DNA of 64,000 nt from Flavobacterium sp. SUN046. GTDB taxonomy: Bacteria > Bacteroidota > Bacteroidia > Flavobacteriales > Flavobacteriaceae. Position numbers and translations under genes: made by a program. The first letter of the stretch is position 1. Each line of letters opens with the position of its first letter. This document shows positions 9,369 to 18,863 of the stretch, one piece after another. The stretch is taken from NCBI RefSeq assembly GCF_028867965.1, contig NZ_JAPQNT010000004.1:186001-250000 (forward strand), in the 5' to 3' direction. The notes under the pieces are model-generated. The model worked only from the letters and a program-made list of their open reading frames with translations. It did no database searches and was not told the DNA's origin.

Positions 9369-10155
9369 AATAGCACTTCTTTCAACTGTTGCCAATTTTG
9401 AGTTATACGATAAAACGTCACTATTGTTTCCATCAAATGTGCAAAAATATGTTATTGATGGAACTAACGGAATGCACGGAATTCACAGCATACTATACAT
9501 GATGCGAAAACTAAAGAATAAAGGAATTGATTGGTTGATTATGGCTGATGAAGATGTTGTTTTTTATGATTCTAAAATAATTTTTTCAATCATAGAAAAA
9601 ATGCAATCCGAAAATTTAACCGTTTGTGGTGTTCGTGACGGCGGTACAATTTCGCACAGAAACCAAAATCCGTATGGAATTAATACTTTTTTTTCAATCT
9701 TGAATTTTAAGGAAATTGAAGCAATTTGGAACGAAAAAGAAATGTTGAAAAATCAGTATGTAATAGAAAATGAATTCCCAGATGATTTATCTACATTAGA
9801 CTATAAATATGATGTTTCTAGTATTTATGAACCTTATTATTGTTTTTATTTTTGGCTGAGAAGAAAAGGAAAACAATTTTTATTTTTAGAAACTGCAATG
9901 GATGAAGATGCAATTTCCAATTATATATACTACCAAGGAAAACCTTTTTTATGCCATACTTGGTATGCTAGAAGTTATAGTGTTAACGCAAAACATACAC
10001 AAAGGATAAATACCATTATTAGTAAATCTAACATTGATAAAATTGCAGTTGAACCAAGTTTTAATAGTATAATTTTTTATAAAAATACTACATTTGCATT
10101 GGAGCAAAAAATAAAGAAAATTTACAGAAAGTTTTCTAGAAGACTATTCAAATGA
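9355..10155 (+). CDS. Unrecognised protein with a GT-A-like acidic motif
   Basis: This 266-residue protein has no family that I recognise with confidence. A hydrophobic strand ending in MADEDVVFYD (Asp65-Glu66-Asp67) resembles the DxD metal site of GT-A glycosyltransferases. A CHTWYARSY motif lies near residue 200, and the C-terminus is basic. There is no signal peptide or clear membrane segment. It overlaps its neighbours on both sides (14 and 4 bases), so it is certainly part of the polysaccharide operon. A transferase role is an inference from the acidic motif and context only. Confidence 0.6.
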   Translation: MDYSKIALLSTVANFELYDKTSLLFPSNVQKYVIDGTNGMHGIHSILYMMRKLKNKGIDWLIMADEDVVFYDSKIIFSIIEKMQSENLTVCGVRDGGTISHRNQNPYGINTFFSILNFKEIEAIWNEKEMLKNQYVIENEFPDDLSTLDYKYDVSSIYEPYYCFYFWLRRKGKQFLFLETAMDEDAISNYIYYQGKPFLCHTWYARSYSVNAKHTQRINTIISKSNIDKIAVEPSFNSIIFYKNTTFALEQKIKKIYRKFSRRLFK

Positions 10156-11537
10156 AAAAATTAGGAGTTATAATAACTGATGGCGTTGGATATAGAAATT
10201 TTATTTTGAGTGACTTTATATCTGAAGCTCATAAAAATTTTGATGAAGTTGTTATACTTTCATTTTTACCCAAATCGGTTTATAAAGATATAGATTGTAA
10301 AGTGATTGAATTAGAATCGGTTACTGAAAAATTCTTTAATTGGTTTTTTAGAAAAGCTAAAGAGGTTGCTCATCTTCAATTACATAAAAAAGGCAATTTT
10401 GGTATTCAAGATAATTTAAAAACTAATTATTCTAAATCGAACTCTAGTCACGGTTATGCAACTAGAATGATTTTTAAATTTACGCATTTTTTTCACTCCG
10501 AAAATACGATTCAATTATTTAATAGACTACAACAGCTATCATTCAAAAATAATTCGATTACCAAAAATTATAAATCCTTATTGGAATCTGAAAAATTTGA
10601 TTTACTTTTTTTTACACACCAACGGCCACCATTCATTGCGCCATTAGTATATCAAGCTGAAAAACAAAATATTAAAACAGCGACTTTTATTTTTAGTTGG
10701 GATAATTTGGCTTCCAAAGGCAGAATGGCTGCTAATTTTAATTATTTTTTGGTTTGGAGTGACTTGATGAAATCTGAATTATTACAATTTTATTCTTCTG
10801 TAAAATCAGATAATGTTGCTGTTGTTGGAACACCTCAATTTGAATCGTATGTGCTAGATAGATACAAAACTGATGTCACTTCTTTTGTAAAAAAATTCGA
10901 TTTAGATTCTAATAAAAAAACGATTTGTTTTAGTTGTGGTGATATATCTACAAGTAGAAATGATGAGTTGTACATCACTACAATTGCTGATGCGATTTTG
11001 AATAATCAAATAAAAGATGTTTCTTTATTAATTAGAACGTCACCAGCCGAAGATCCAATTCGATTTCAAAATTTTGTTGCAAAATATCCTTTCGTGAAAT
11101 GGAATTACCCAAAATGGGAACTTTCTCGTGAAAATCATCAAGAGCAATGGTCACAAAGAATTCCAACGGTTGAAGATGTTCAAGATTTAAGAGCTGTTTT
11201 AGAGTTCTCAGATATTAATATCAATATGTTGTCGACTATGAGTTTAGATTTTATGCAATTTAATAAACCGGTAATCAATACTGTTTTTGGTAATTCAACC
11301 AATCGTTTGTATGACGACCAAAGGTTTTTAAACTATGCTCATATTCAAAAAGTTGTAAAAAGTGGCGCTACTAAAGTTGTTCTTAATGAAAATGAACTTA
11401 TTACAGCTATAAATTCTTATTTGAATGATTCAAATTTAGATTGTACTAACAGAAAGCAATTATTGCAATTACAAGTTAGTAAACCATTATTAGGAACCGG
11501 AAAACGAATAGCCGAAACATTATTAAAATGGTCGTAA
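10152..11537 (+). CDS. Probable GT-B-fold glycosyltransferase, family uncertain
   Basis: A 461-residue soluble protein starting in an ATGA overlap with the preceding stop. The middle contains a SWDNLASKGR segment followed by a VWSDLMKSEL block and VVGTPQF. This order is seen in a group of poorly described GT-B-like transferases that resemble glycerophosphotransferases or UDP-glycosyltransferases. The C-terminal half carries SPAEDPIRF and a late NMLSTMSLD motif typical of the donor-side region of GT-B proteins. The donor sugar is not predictable. It could also be the missing nonulosonyltransferase of the cluster, but nothing in the sequence shows this. Confidence 0.6.
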   Translation: MKKLGVIITDGVGYRNFILSDFISEAHKNFDEVVILSFLPKSVYKDIDCKVIELESVTEKFFNWFFRKAKEVAHLQLHKKGNFGIQDNLKTNYSKSNSSHGYATRMIFKFTHFFHSENTIQLFNRLQQLSFKNNSITKNYKSLLESEKFDLLFFTHQRPPFIAPLVYQAEKQNIKTATFIFSWDNLASKGRMAANFNYFLVWSDLMKSELLQFYSSVKSDNVAVVGTPQFESYVLDRYKTDVTSFVKKFDLDSNKKTICFSCGDISTSRNDELYITTIADAILNNQIKDVSLLIRTSPAEDPIRFQNFVAKYPFVKWNYPKWELSRENHQEQWSQRIPTVEDVQDLRAVLEFSDININMLSTMSLDFMQFNKPVINTVFGNSTNRLYDDQRFLNYAHIQKVVKSGATKVVLNENELITAINSYLNDSNLDCTNRKQLLQLQVSKPLLGTGKRIAETLLKWS

Positions 11538-12601
11538 ACCAAAAAATAGCTATAATTTGTAACTACCAACTGCTTCCTGAACGAGTTGGCGGAATGGATT
11601 ATTTCTATTGGATGTTCGACAAAAAATGCAAAGAAAATGATATTCATATCGATTGGTTTTTTCCAAATACTTCCAATCATGGCGAATACAATAAATTGAC
11701 TCTTTTTTCAAGTAATTATGAAAATGTTGAAAATTTCTTTTTGAAAAATCATGCTACAGCTAATTATACTCATGTAATTACTCATTTTGTTGAACTTTGT
11801 ACCTTGTTTTTTAAGAAATTTAAAAAAATTAGTACCGCCAAGTTAATTGCTGTTGATCATAATCCGAGACCACTTTCGGGATATTCTCTAAAAAAACAAC
11901 TTGAAAAAAAAACCAAAGGAATTTTATATTCTAAATACATCGATTTGTTTATTGGTGTTTCTAATTATACTGTAAATGAAATACTAAAAGATTTTGGAAA
12001 ACATCTTAAAAATAAATCAATAACAATTTATAACGGAGTTCTTATCGATTCAATCAAAATTCGTGAGCACAGAAATTCAATTCATCCAAAGTTTTTAGTA
12101 GCATCACATTTAAGAAAATCCAAAGGAATTCAAGATTTAATAGCTGCGGTTGCACTATTACCTGAAGAATTTAAAAAATCAATTGTAATTGATGTTTATG
12201 GCGATGGCCCATATAAAAATCAGTTATTGAATACTATAGCAGCTAATAAGTTAGAACAAAATATTATTTTAAAAGGTAGCGTTTCCAACTTGAATGAGAT
12301 TTTTTGTGAGTATGATTATATGTTGCAACCTACTCACATGGAATGTTTTAGTTTATCTATTTTAGAAAGCTTGGCAGCAAATGTTCCAGTAATTACGACT
12401 AATGTTGGCGGAAATGAAGAAGCAGTACTCAATTCGCAAAATGGTTTTATCTTTAAAGTTAAAGATACTTTAGGATTGAGTAAGATTTTAGAACAATTAA
12501 TAAGTGGTGAAATAAAAATTGTAGAAAATACTTCTAATTTAATTGTAGAAAAATTTTCATTAAAAAAAATGGTCGATAATCATATAAAAATAATCATATA
12601 A
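11528..12601 (+). CDS. Glycosyltransferase family 4
   Basis: A 357-residue GT-B protein. The C-terminal donor domain has HLRKSKGI near residue 197, VYGDGPY near 222 and the retaining-GT motif ECFSLSILE (Glu pair near 271-279) followed by VITTNVGG. The N-terminal acceptor domain starts with AIICNYQLLPERVGG. The ATG start overlaps the previous gene by ten bases and the stop shares one base with the MBOAT start (TAATG), so translation is coupled on both sides. Soluble or membrane-associated; the sugar is unknown. Confidence 0.88.
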   Translation: MVVNQKIAIICNYQLLPERVGGMDYFYWMFDKKCKENDIHIDWFFPNTSNHGEYNKLTLFSSNYENVENFFLKNHATANYTHVITHFVELCTLFFKKFKKISTAKLIAVDHNPRPLSGYSLKKQLEKKTKGILYSKYIDLFIGVSNYTVNEILKDFGKHLKNKSITIYNGVLIDSIKIREHRNSIHPKFLVASHLRKSKGIQDLIAAVALLPEEFKKSIVIDVYGDGPYKNQLLNTIAANKLEQNIILKGSVSNLNEIFCEYDYMLQPTHMECFSLSILESLAANVPVITTNVGGNEEAVLNSQNGFIFKVKDTLGLSKILEQLISGEIKIVENTSNLIVEKFSLKKMVDNHIKIII

Positions 12602-14028
12602 TGTTATTCAATTCCATAAGCTTTTTGATTTTTCTGCCAATTATTTTCTCCATTTATTGGATAGTTAATAAGCGTGAATTGCAATTTCAAAATATTTTAT
12701 TGTTAATGTCAAGTTATTTTTTCTATGCTTTTTGGAATTGGCATTTTCTATTTTTACTTATTTTTTCAACTGCTTTAGATTATTTTTCGGGAATTGAAAT
12801 GCATAAGAGTAAAAATAAAATTAAAAAAAAAATATGGTTTTGGACAAGTATTTCAATTAATTTAGGGTTTTTAGGAATTTTTAAATACTATAATTTCTTT
12901 GCAGATTCGTTTTCTAATGCTTTAGAAAAAGTTGGTTTCCATGTAAGTTTTTATACATTAAAAGTTATATTGCCAGTTGGAATTTCTTTTTATACTTTTC
13001 ACGGATTGTCCTATGTAATTGATATTTACAAAAATAGAATAGAACCAGAACGAAATATAATTACCTATTCATTATTCGTAAGTTACTTTCCTTTGCTAGT
13101 AGCGGGACCAATCGAACGTGCGACACATTTACTTCCGCAAATAAAAAAAAAACGTGTTTTTAATTACGGCATTGCAATTCAAGGAGTTAAACAAATTATT
13201 TGGGGATTGTTTAAAAAAGTTGTTATTGCAGATAATTGTGCTTTTTTTGTAAATCAAATTTTTGAAAATTCTGGTAGTCATTCTGCAACCGAATTATGGA
13301 TTGGAATGTTTCTTTTTTCTTTTCAAATATATGGAGATTTTAGTGGTTATTCAGATATTGCACTTGGTACTTCTAAGCTTTTTGGAATTGATTTATTACG
13401 AAATTTTAATTTTCCATATTTTTCAAAAGACATTGCTGATTTTTGGCGTCGTTGGCACATTTCACTCTCCACTTGGTTTCGTGATTATGTTTACATTCCT
13501 CTTGGAGGAAGTCAAGGATCAAAGTTATTTCAAATAAGAAATGTGTTTATAATTTTTCTTCTAAGTGGTTTTTGGCATGGAGCCAATTGGACATACATTT
13601 TTTGGGGATTAATTCATGCTTTACTTTTTATTCCCTTGCTTATTTTTAATAAAAATAGAAACAGTTTGCAAGATTTGGAATATAATTTTAAAGGCTATCT
13701 CAAAATAATTACTACTTTTATAGTAGTTTCCTTTGCTTGGATTTTTTTTAGAGCTAATTCTATTACTGAAGCATTTAATTATTGCATTTGTATGTTTAAT
13801 TTTAGCGATTTAACTCCCAATTATTTTTATAAAAATGCTAAGTATGCTTTATTAACAACGATATGTGTGATATCCATTTTATTTTTAATTTTTATCGAGT
13901 GGAAAAATGTAACTAAAGGAAATAAAGAAATTCAATTGTCTAAAAGTACTTTATTTATTATTTTACTTTTATTATTTTGTATGGGAACATATAGAAATCA
14001 GATGAGTTTTATATACTTTCAATTTTAA
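12601..14028 (+). CDS. MBOAT-family polysaccharide O-acyltransferase (AlgI/DltB-like)
   Basis: A 475-residue polytopic membrane protein with about ten to eleven hydrophobic segments. The two histidines typical of MBOAT proteins are visible: His286 in RRWHISLSTW and the invariant His326 in SGFWHGANWT. The IPLGGS motif lies between them. The family moves acyl (usually acetyl) groups across the inner membrane for transfer to a polymer by an SGNH partner. SGNH proteins are encoded both upstream (8307) and immediately downstream (14032). The gene is tightly coupled to the preceding glycosyltransferase. Family call is firm; the acetylated sugar is unknown. Confidence 0.92.
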   Translation: MLFNSISFLIFLPIIFSIYWIVNKRELQFQNILLLMSSYFFYAFWNWHFLFLLIFSTALDYFSGIEMHKSKNKIKKKIWFWTSISINLGFLGIFKYYNFFADSFSNALEKVGFHVSFYTLKVILPVGISFYTFHGLSYVIDIYKNRIEPERNIITYSLFVSYFPLLVAGPIERATHLLPQIKKKRVFNYGIAIQGVKQIIWGLFKKVVIADNCAFFVNQIFENSGSHSATELWIGMFLFSFQIYGDFSGYSDIALGTSKLFGIDLLRNFNFPYFSKDIADFWRRWHISLSTWFRDYVYIPLGGSQGSKLFQIRNVFIIFLLSGFWHGANWTYIFWGLIHALLFIPLLIFNKNRNSLQDLEYNFKGYLKIITTFIVVSFAWIFFRANSITEAFNYCICMFNFSDLTPNYFYKNAKYALLTTICVISILFLIFIEWKNVTKGNKEIQLSKSTLFIILLLLFCMGTYRNQMSFIYFQF

Positions 14029-14031
14029 GTA

Positions 14032-14925
14032 ATGAAGAGATTTGTACTACATATTTTTAAATACGGATTACTAGTTTTTATATTTTTAAATGTAATTTCT
14101 TGGTGCAGTTTATTTTTTCTTAGAAACTCCTCTTTTTATAAACCACAGTTTTTATCATATGAGGTTAAAAAAGCTACTTTTGATTATATAGTTATTGGCT
14201 CAAGTATAGGCTTAACTACGCTCGATACGGCTTTAATAGATAGTTTAACTAATAAAAAAGGCATAAATTTGAGTATTGATGATACTGCAATTAGCTCTAA
14301 TTATTTGATGTTACAACATTTTTTTAAGCAAGGTAAGAAAACTCAATTTTGCATTTTAGCTATAAGTAATTGGGATTTAGCAAATAAAAATCCAGTTTTA
14401 AACAATAATGATTACCGTTTTTTGCCTTTTGTATCTCAGGATTATGTATATAATTATTATAAAAATTTAGAGCAAGGTTTTTTTAAACCTTTAACATTTT
14501 CACATTATTTTCCCTTATTTGGAGTGAGTTATTACAATACCGAAATTTTTTATCCTTCATTAATTAGTGCATTAAAACCAAATAAGCACAATAGATTTGA
14601 TCAAAATGGAAATTATTCCTATCCAGATATTGGAACTATACAACCTAAAAAATGGTCATCAATTAAACTAAGTTGGAACAATCCATTTGTCGAAAAGATT
14701 AAAAAGCTTTGTGAAATTAATAATACAATATTGGTAATTTATCAAGCTCCAATTTTTAAAACTAAAATTGTTACTAACAATCTTAATTATAATTTTATTA
14801 ATAATGCTAATGTTATAAAGAATGATAATTATTTTTTTGATGATATACATCTAAATATGTATGGTAGAAAAGAAGCATCAACTATATTCGCTAAAGAACT
14901 ATTGACAAATTATATAAAAAAATGA
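14032..14925 (+). CDS. Membrane-anchored SGNH-like partner of the MBOAT acyltransferase
   Basis: A 297-residue protein with an N-terminal membrane anchor (residues 8-28). It has a block I-like GSS (Ser57-Ser58) where classical GDSL enzymes have GDS; DltD-type proteins also carry GSS. The C-terminal DDIHLN (Asp270, His273) completes the catalytic Asp-x-x-His. It starts three bases after the MBOAT stop, the usual arrangement for a two-part O-acetylation machine, and ends in an ATGA overlap with the next glycosyltransferase. Function is inferred from motifs plus context. Confidence 0.7.
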   Translation: MKRFVLHIFKYGLLVFIFLNVISWCSLFFLRNSSFYKPQFLSYEVKKATFDYIVIGSSIGLTTLDTALIDSLTNKKGINLSIDDTAISSNYLMLQHFFKQGKKTQFCILAISNWDLANKNPVLNNNDYRFLPFVSQDYVYNYYKNLEQGFFKPLTFSHYFPLFGVSYYNTEIFYPSLISALKPNKHNRFDQNGNYSYPDIGTIQPKKWSSIKLSWNNPFVEKIKKLCEINNTILVIYQAPIFKTKIVTNNLNYNFINNANVIKNDNYFFDDIHLNMYGRKEASTIFAKELLTNYIKK

Positions 14926-16055
14926 AAATAGCTTTTTTAACTATAGAATATCCGCATGCTAAAACTGAATCTGCTGGCGGAATTGGAACCAGTATTTTTA
15001 ATCTTTCTAAAGGCTTAATCGCTCTTGGTCACGAAGTTGTTATTTTGGTTTACGGGCAATATACTGATGAGGTTATTTGCGAAAACAACTTAACTATATA
15101 CAAAATTACGAATGTAGCTTTAAAAGGATTTTCTTTTTTTTTAACGCAATTAAAGTTAAAAAAGATTATAAATAAACTGTATGCTGAGAATAAAATTGAC
15201 ATTATTGAAGCTCATGAATGGACTGGAATAGGTGCTTTTATTCAAGTACGATGTCCATTTGTAATTAAGTTGCACGGTAGCGACACCTATTTTTGTCATT
15301 TAGAAAATAGAAAAGTAAAATGGAGTAATGAATTTTATGAAAAAAGAGCTTTGCAACAATGCAACGGAATACTATCTGTAAGTAAATATACTGCCGAGGT
15401 AACTAACGAGATTTTTAACTTAAAAAGAGATTTTACAGTTATTCCAAATGCAATTGATGTAGCTAATTTTGAGCCTTTTGAACAGAAGAAGAACAACATA
15501 ATACTTTATTTTGGTACATTAATTAGAAAAAAAGGCTTGCTAGAATTACCACATATTTTTAATAAAGTATATGCAGAAAATAATAATGCAAAATTAGTTT
15601 TAGTGGGTAAAGATGCAGCTGATATTATGACAAGAACAAGTTCAGTTTGGCAAATGATGCAACCTTTATTTAACGAAGAGGCTTTTAAAAATGTGAGTTA
15701 TCTGGGTGCCGTGCCCTATAGCGAAATGAAAAAGCAAATAGAAAAGGCTACAGTATGTATTTTTCCAACTTTTGCCGAAGCGTTACCTGTTTCATGGCTA
15801 GAAGCTATGGCAATGCAAAAAGCAGTTGTAGCTTCAAGTGTGGGTTGGGCACCTGAAATTATTGAAGACGGAAAAGACGGTTATTTAGTATTCCCGAAAG
15901 AACACCAACTTTATGCCGATAGAATTCTTGAATTATTAAAAAATCAAGAACTTGCAAAACAATTTGGAAACGCTGGAAGACAAAAAATGATAACCAACTT
16001 TAGTATGGAAGTGGTTGCTCAAAAATCGGTAGATTATTATTCGAAATTTATTTAA
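14922..16055 (+). CDS. Glycosyltransferase family 4
   Basis: A 377-residue GT-B protein. The N-terminus shows TIEYPHAKTESAGGIGTS, the glycine-rich acceptor-domain loop common in GT4. The C-terminal domain has LYFGTLIRKKG near residue 190, and FAEALPVSWLEAMA near 285 with the paired glutamates. It overlaps the preceding SGNH gene by four bases and is the last gene of the first plus-strand run; a minus-strand methyltransferase gene follows. The donor is unknown. Confidence 0.9.
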   Translation: MKIAFLTIEYPHAKTESAGGIGTSIFNLSKGLIALGHEVVILVYGQYTDEVICENNLTIYKITNVALKGFSFFLTQLKLKKIINKLYAENKIDIIEAHEWTGIGAFIQVRCPFVIKLHGSDTYFCHLENRKVKWSNEFYEKRALQQCNGILSVSKYTAEVTNEIFNLKRDFTVIPNAIDVANFEPFEQKKNNIILYFGTLIRKKGLLELPHIFNKVYAENNNAKLVLVGKDAADIMTRTSSVWQMMQPLFNEEAFKNVSYLGAVPYSEMKKQIEKATVCIFPTFAEALPVSWLEAMAMQKAVVASSVGWAPEIIEDGKDGYLVFPKEHQLYADRILELLKNQELAKQFGNAGRQKMITNFSMEVVAQKSVDYYSKFI

Positions 16056-16128
16056 ATAAAGAATTGAATTTTAAATAGATTTATTGGACTTCCCATAAAA
16101 ATAATAATTTCAGTTTTTTTAAAATACT

Positions 16129-17124
16129 TTAAATAGACAAATTATTTTTTTTCCATAAGCAAGCAATATTCCTTCCAGTTAAATCATTTTTGTTTATTAA
16201 TTCAGATTCTTTCTCTTGAAATTCTTCTGATAGATCACTTTTTAATAAACCATAAAATCCATAACTACGTTGACTTACAATTGAAAAATCACTAAGTTGT
16301 TTTTTTAAAAAGTTAAATGATATTCCTTTGTTTTCAATTATATCTTTTGTTTCTACATGAATATCGGTAATACTCCAAATTTCATCAGCAGTCATTCTTT
16401 TATTTATAGCATTCAATTCGAGTAATTTATCATTTACTAAATCTATATAAGTTTTTCGACCTAATTTTCGACTAATATAATGTTTTATTTTTTTAGGAAT
16501 TAAATCTCTAATATTAAATGATTTATGAGCATCAGTAGTTTCTTTCTCATAAATATCAAGTCTTTTTCTGTAATCATTATTTGTTAAATAATCGCCATTT
16601 GGATCTTGAAGATGAATTAAAATTCCATTAGTGTTTAAAAGCATCTTAATTTTATTTAAAAAAACTTCTAAATTAGGAATGTGATGCAATACCGAACAAA
16701 TAATTATAATATCATATTTAGTATCTAAATTTGAAATATCAGCATTGATTAGCTCGTAATTGACATTCCATTTTTTAGCTTTTTCTTCTGCAAATTGCAG
16801 CATTTTGGGCGAAGTATCTAATAATGAAATCTTATGTAGTGTAGAACCTATTTTTGAGTTTAATAAAAGTTCAGTACTCATTCCAGTACCACAACCAACA
16901 TCTAAAAGACTTTTATTATTTGATTTAAAAGTTTCATCTTTAAGTAAATCTCCAATTAATAAATCAATTTGCTCTTGAAGACTTTTCTTCATATCTACAT
17001 GCATAACGTCATAATGCTCAGCTTCATAATCATGAAAAACAACATTAACTACCGATTGGAATTCTTCTACCGATAGCTTACTACCGGTTTTTTTAATTAA
17101 TGGTTTTAATGATTCTAAGCTCAT
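16129..17124 (-). CDS. Class I SAM-dependent methyltransferase
   Basis: A 331-residue protein with the SAM motif LLDVGCGTG at residues 73-81, the acidic post-II position in LLDTSPKM, and a motif near 138 (IIIICSVLHHIPN) typical of small-molecule methyltransferases. The C-terminal 120 residues match no domain that I recognise. It is the only minus-strand gene between the phosphatase and the end of the polysaccharide locus, so it has its own transcription. It may methylate a sugar or a lipid intermediate; no substrate can be assigned. Confidence 0.8.
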   Translation of the reverse strand: MSLESLKPLIKKTGSKLSVEEFQSVVNVVFHDYEAEHYDVMHVDMKKSLQEQIDLLIGDLLKDETFKSNNKSLLDVGCGTGMSTELLLNSKIGSTLHKISLLDTSPKMLQFAEEKAKKWNVNYELINADISNLDTKYDIIIICSVLHHIPNLEVFLNKIKMLLNTNGILIHLQDPNGDYLTNNDYRKRLDIYEKETTDAHKSFNIRDLIPKKIKHYISRKLGRKTYIDLVNDKLLELNAINKRMTADEIWSITDIHVETKDIIENKGISFNFLKKQLSDFSIVSQRSYGFYGLLKSDLSEEFQEKESELINKNDLTGRNIACLWKKNNLSI

Positions 17125-17253
17125 TTTTTTTTATAAATATAAAACTAAAATTCAATATTTTTAAAAATTAGTAATTAAAATTAAATGAATTATTTAAAAC
17201 AAGTTGTTTTTTAAACAGCTGTAAAAAGATGTTTATTAAACAAAAAATAAACT

Positions 17254-17261
17254 TAACTTTG
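17254..17261 (+). promoter_or_regulatory. Bacteroidota -7 promoter element inside the polysaccharide locus
   Basis: TAACTTTG matches TAnnTTTG. The predicted transcription start falls near 17268, about 57 bases before the TTG start at 17325 and just ahead of a hairpin. No exact TTG -33 element is found at 19 bases. Confidence 0.5.
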
Positions 17262-17272
17262 TAATTTATAAG

Positions 17273-17304
17273 ACCATTTGATGTATCAAGTGGTTTTTTA
17301 TTTA
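17273..17304 (+). terminator. Terminator-like hairpin in the leader of the 17325 gene
   Basis: The arms ACCATTTGAT (17273-17282) and ATCAAGTGGT (17285-17294) pair over ten positions with one G-T wobble, and a TTTTTT run follows directly. The hairpin lies only a few bases after the predicted transcription start at about 17268. It could be an attenuator within a leader, or it could block read-through from the left. Confidence 0.5.
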
Positions 17305-17324
17305 ATTTTTTAATATAAAATAAG

Positions 17325-18863
17325 TTGGAATTTAAAGAATATCAAACCTCCGAAGGAGAAATAATCCTTTATTTAGGAAATCCAAATCTTGAAAAAATTG
17401 AGCAATTGGCCAATGGTTATGGCGATGTTTGGCATTCTTCGTTTGAACAAGGTTATAAAAATGCTTTTCAAGACATTGTTTATCAGGTTTTTGTATTTTT
17501 TTGGTACATCAATGATTTTGATGCTCTTGATGAATGTATTAGTTGGCGAATTAACCCAAATTTGTTTGCAGTAAGAAAATCGGTTTGGGAAAAATTAGGC
17601 GGATTTGACAGCGATTTTTCAAATTTGCAATTGGCAGCACTAGATTTTGGTTTTAATGCATTAAGAAATCAAGGAGCAATTCCTTTGTATAGTAAAGGTT
17701 TATATACCGATGTTGCTAAAGATAAGGTTGTTATTTCAACACAAGATCGTTATGATTTTTATATTAAAAATTTCAAAATTGATCATGCTATTTTTATGTT
17801 GTATCGAAAGGGTTTTTGGAATTTAAAAGAATGGAATTGTTTTTTGAAAGCTAAAAAGAATTTCAAACAAAGAAAAGATATTCCAATTAATCCGCCACGA
17901 GAACTTGCCGAAATTAAAGGAAATCCAACGGTGAGTTATATAATTCCAACAATGATGCGACAAGATTTTACGCTCAATTTGTTGAATGATTTAAAAAACC
18001 AAACATTCGTACCAACTCAAGTTATTGTTGTTGATGCAACTCCAACTGAAACTAGAGACGAAAGTTTGTACAATCCGAATGATTATCCATTTGAAGTGCA
18101 ATTTCATTGGCAAACTACTAAAGGAAGTTGTAGAGCAAGAAATGAAGGAATTGAAAAATGTACTAGTGAATATATAGTTTTTGGTGATGATGATATTCGA
18201 GTTCCACCAGATTATTTAGAAAAACATATTCGATTATTACAAACCTATAACGCAGGCGCTTGCAACGGATTAGACATTAGAGCCGATCATCAAAAGCAAA
18301 CCTTAGAAGACTTAAAATATAAATTAGATAATTACAAAGGAAATCGCTGGTTGGTTGGATCTTCGGGAAATTTTAACAATGCTAATTCTTGTGTAAGAAG
18401 AGAATATGTTCAAAAATTAGGTGGTAACGATGTAAATTATGACGGCGGTTATGGTGAAGATAGTGATTTTGGAATTTCATTAACCAAAATTGGAGTTGCC
18501 GTATTGAATAATCCGTTTGCTACTAATTTGCATTTAAAACCACCAGTAGGCGGTTATCGTTTTTGGGGTACTCAAGCCAAAGTAATGGGAAAAAAGCGTA
18601 AAAAACAACCGTGGGAATTGGATACTCCAGTAAAAAATATTCGCCCAGTTCCTAGTCCGACAATTATGTACCAAATTCATAAACAATATAAACCTGAGCA
18701 ATTTATTGAATACAAACAGAAGTATTTTGTATCACATTTAGCAAAAGGAAAGTTTTGGGAATTGCCAATTAAATTGATTAAATTGCCTTATAAATTAATG
18801 CAGTTTAATAAATCGGTATTTTATGCTAAAAAATTAGTTGCTTTAGGAACAAGAACAAAATAA
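17325..18863 (+). CDS. Glycosyltransferase family 2 with an extra N-terminal half-domain
   Basis: A 512-residue protein. From about residue 203 it is a full GT2 domain: VSYIIPTMMRQDF, VVDATPTETRD and the metal site GDDDIRVPP near 288. The first 190 residues resemble only the acceptor half of another GT2 (NPNLFAVRKSVWEKLGGFDSDF), without a nucleotide-binding half. The start is TTG at 17325; an in-frame TAA at 17316-17318 leaves no room for a longer protein. It shares one base with the next gene (TAATG). The N-terminal part may be a degenerate or accessory domain. Donor and acceptor are unknown. Confidence 0.85.
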   Translation: MEFKEYQTSEGEIILYLGNPNLEKIEQLANGYGDVWHSSFEQGYKNAFQDIVYQVFVFFWYINDFDALDECISWRINPNLFAVRKSVWEKLGGFDSDFSNLQLAALDFGFNALRNQGAIPLYSKGLYTDVAKDKVVISTQDRYDFYIKNFKIDHAIFMLYRKGFWNLKEWNCFLKAKKNFKQRKDIPINPPRELAEIKGNPTVSYIIPTMMRQDFTLNLLNDLKNQTFVPTQVIVVDATPTETRDESLYNPNDYPFEVQFHWQTTKGSCRARNEGIEKCTSEYIVFGDDDIRVPPDYLEKHIRLLQTYNAGACNGLDIRADHQKQTLEDLKYKLDNYKGNRWLVGSSGNFNNANSCVRREYVQKLGGNDVNYDGGYGEDSDFGISLTKIGVAVLNNPFATNLHLKPPVGGYRFWGTQAKVMGKKRKKQPWELDTPVKNIRPVPSPTIMYQIHKQYKPEQFIEYKQKYFVSHLAKGKFWELPIKLIKLPYKLMQFNKSVFYAKKLVALGTRTK

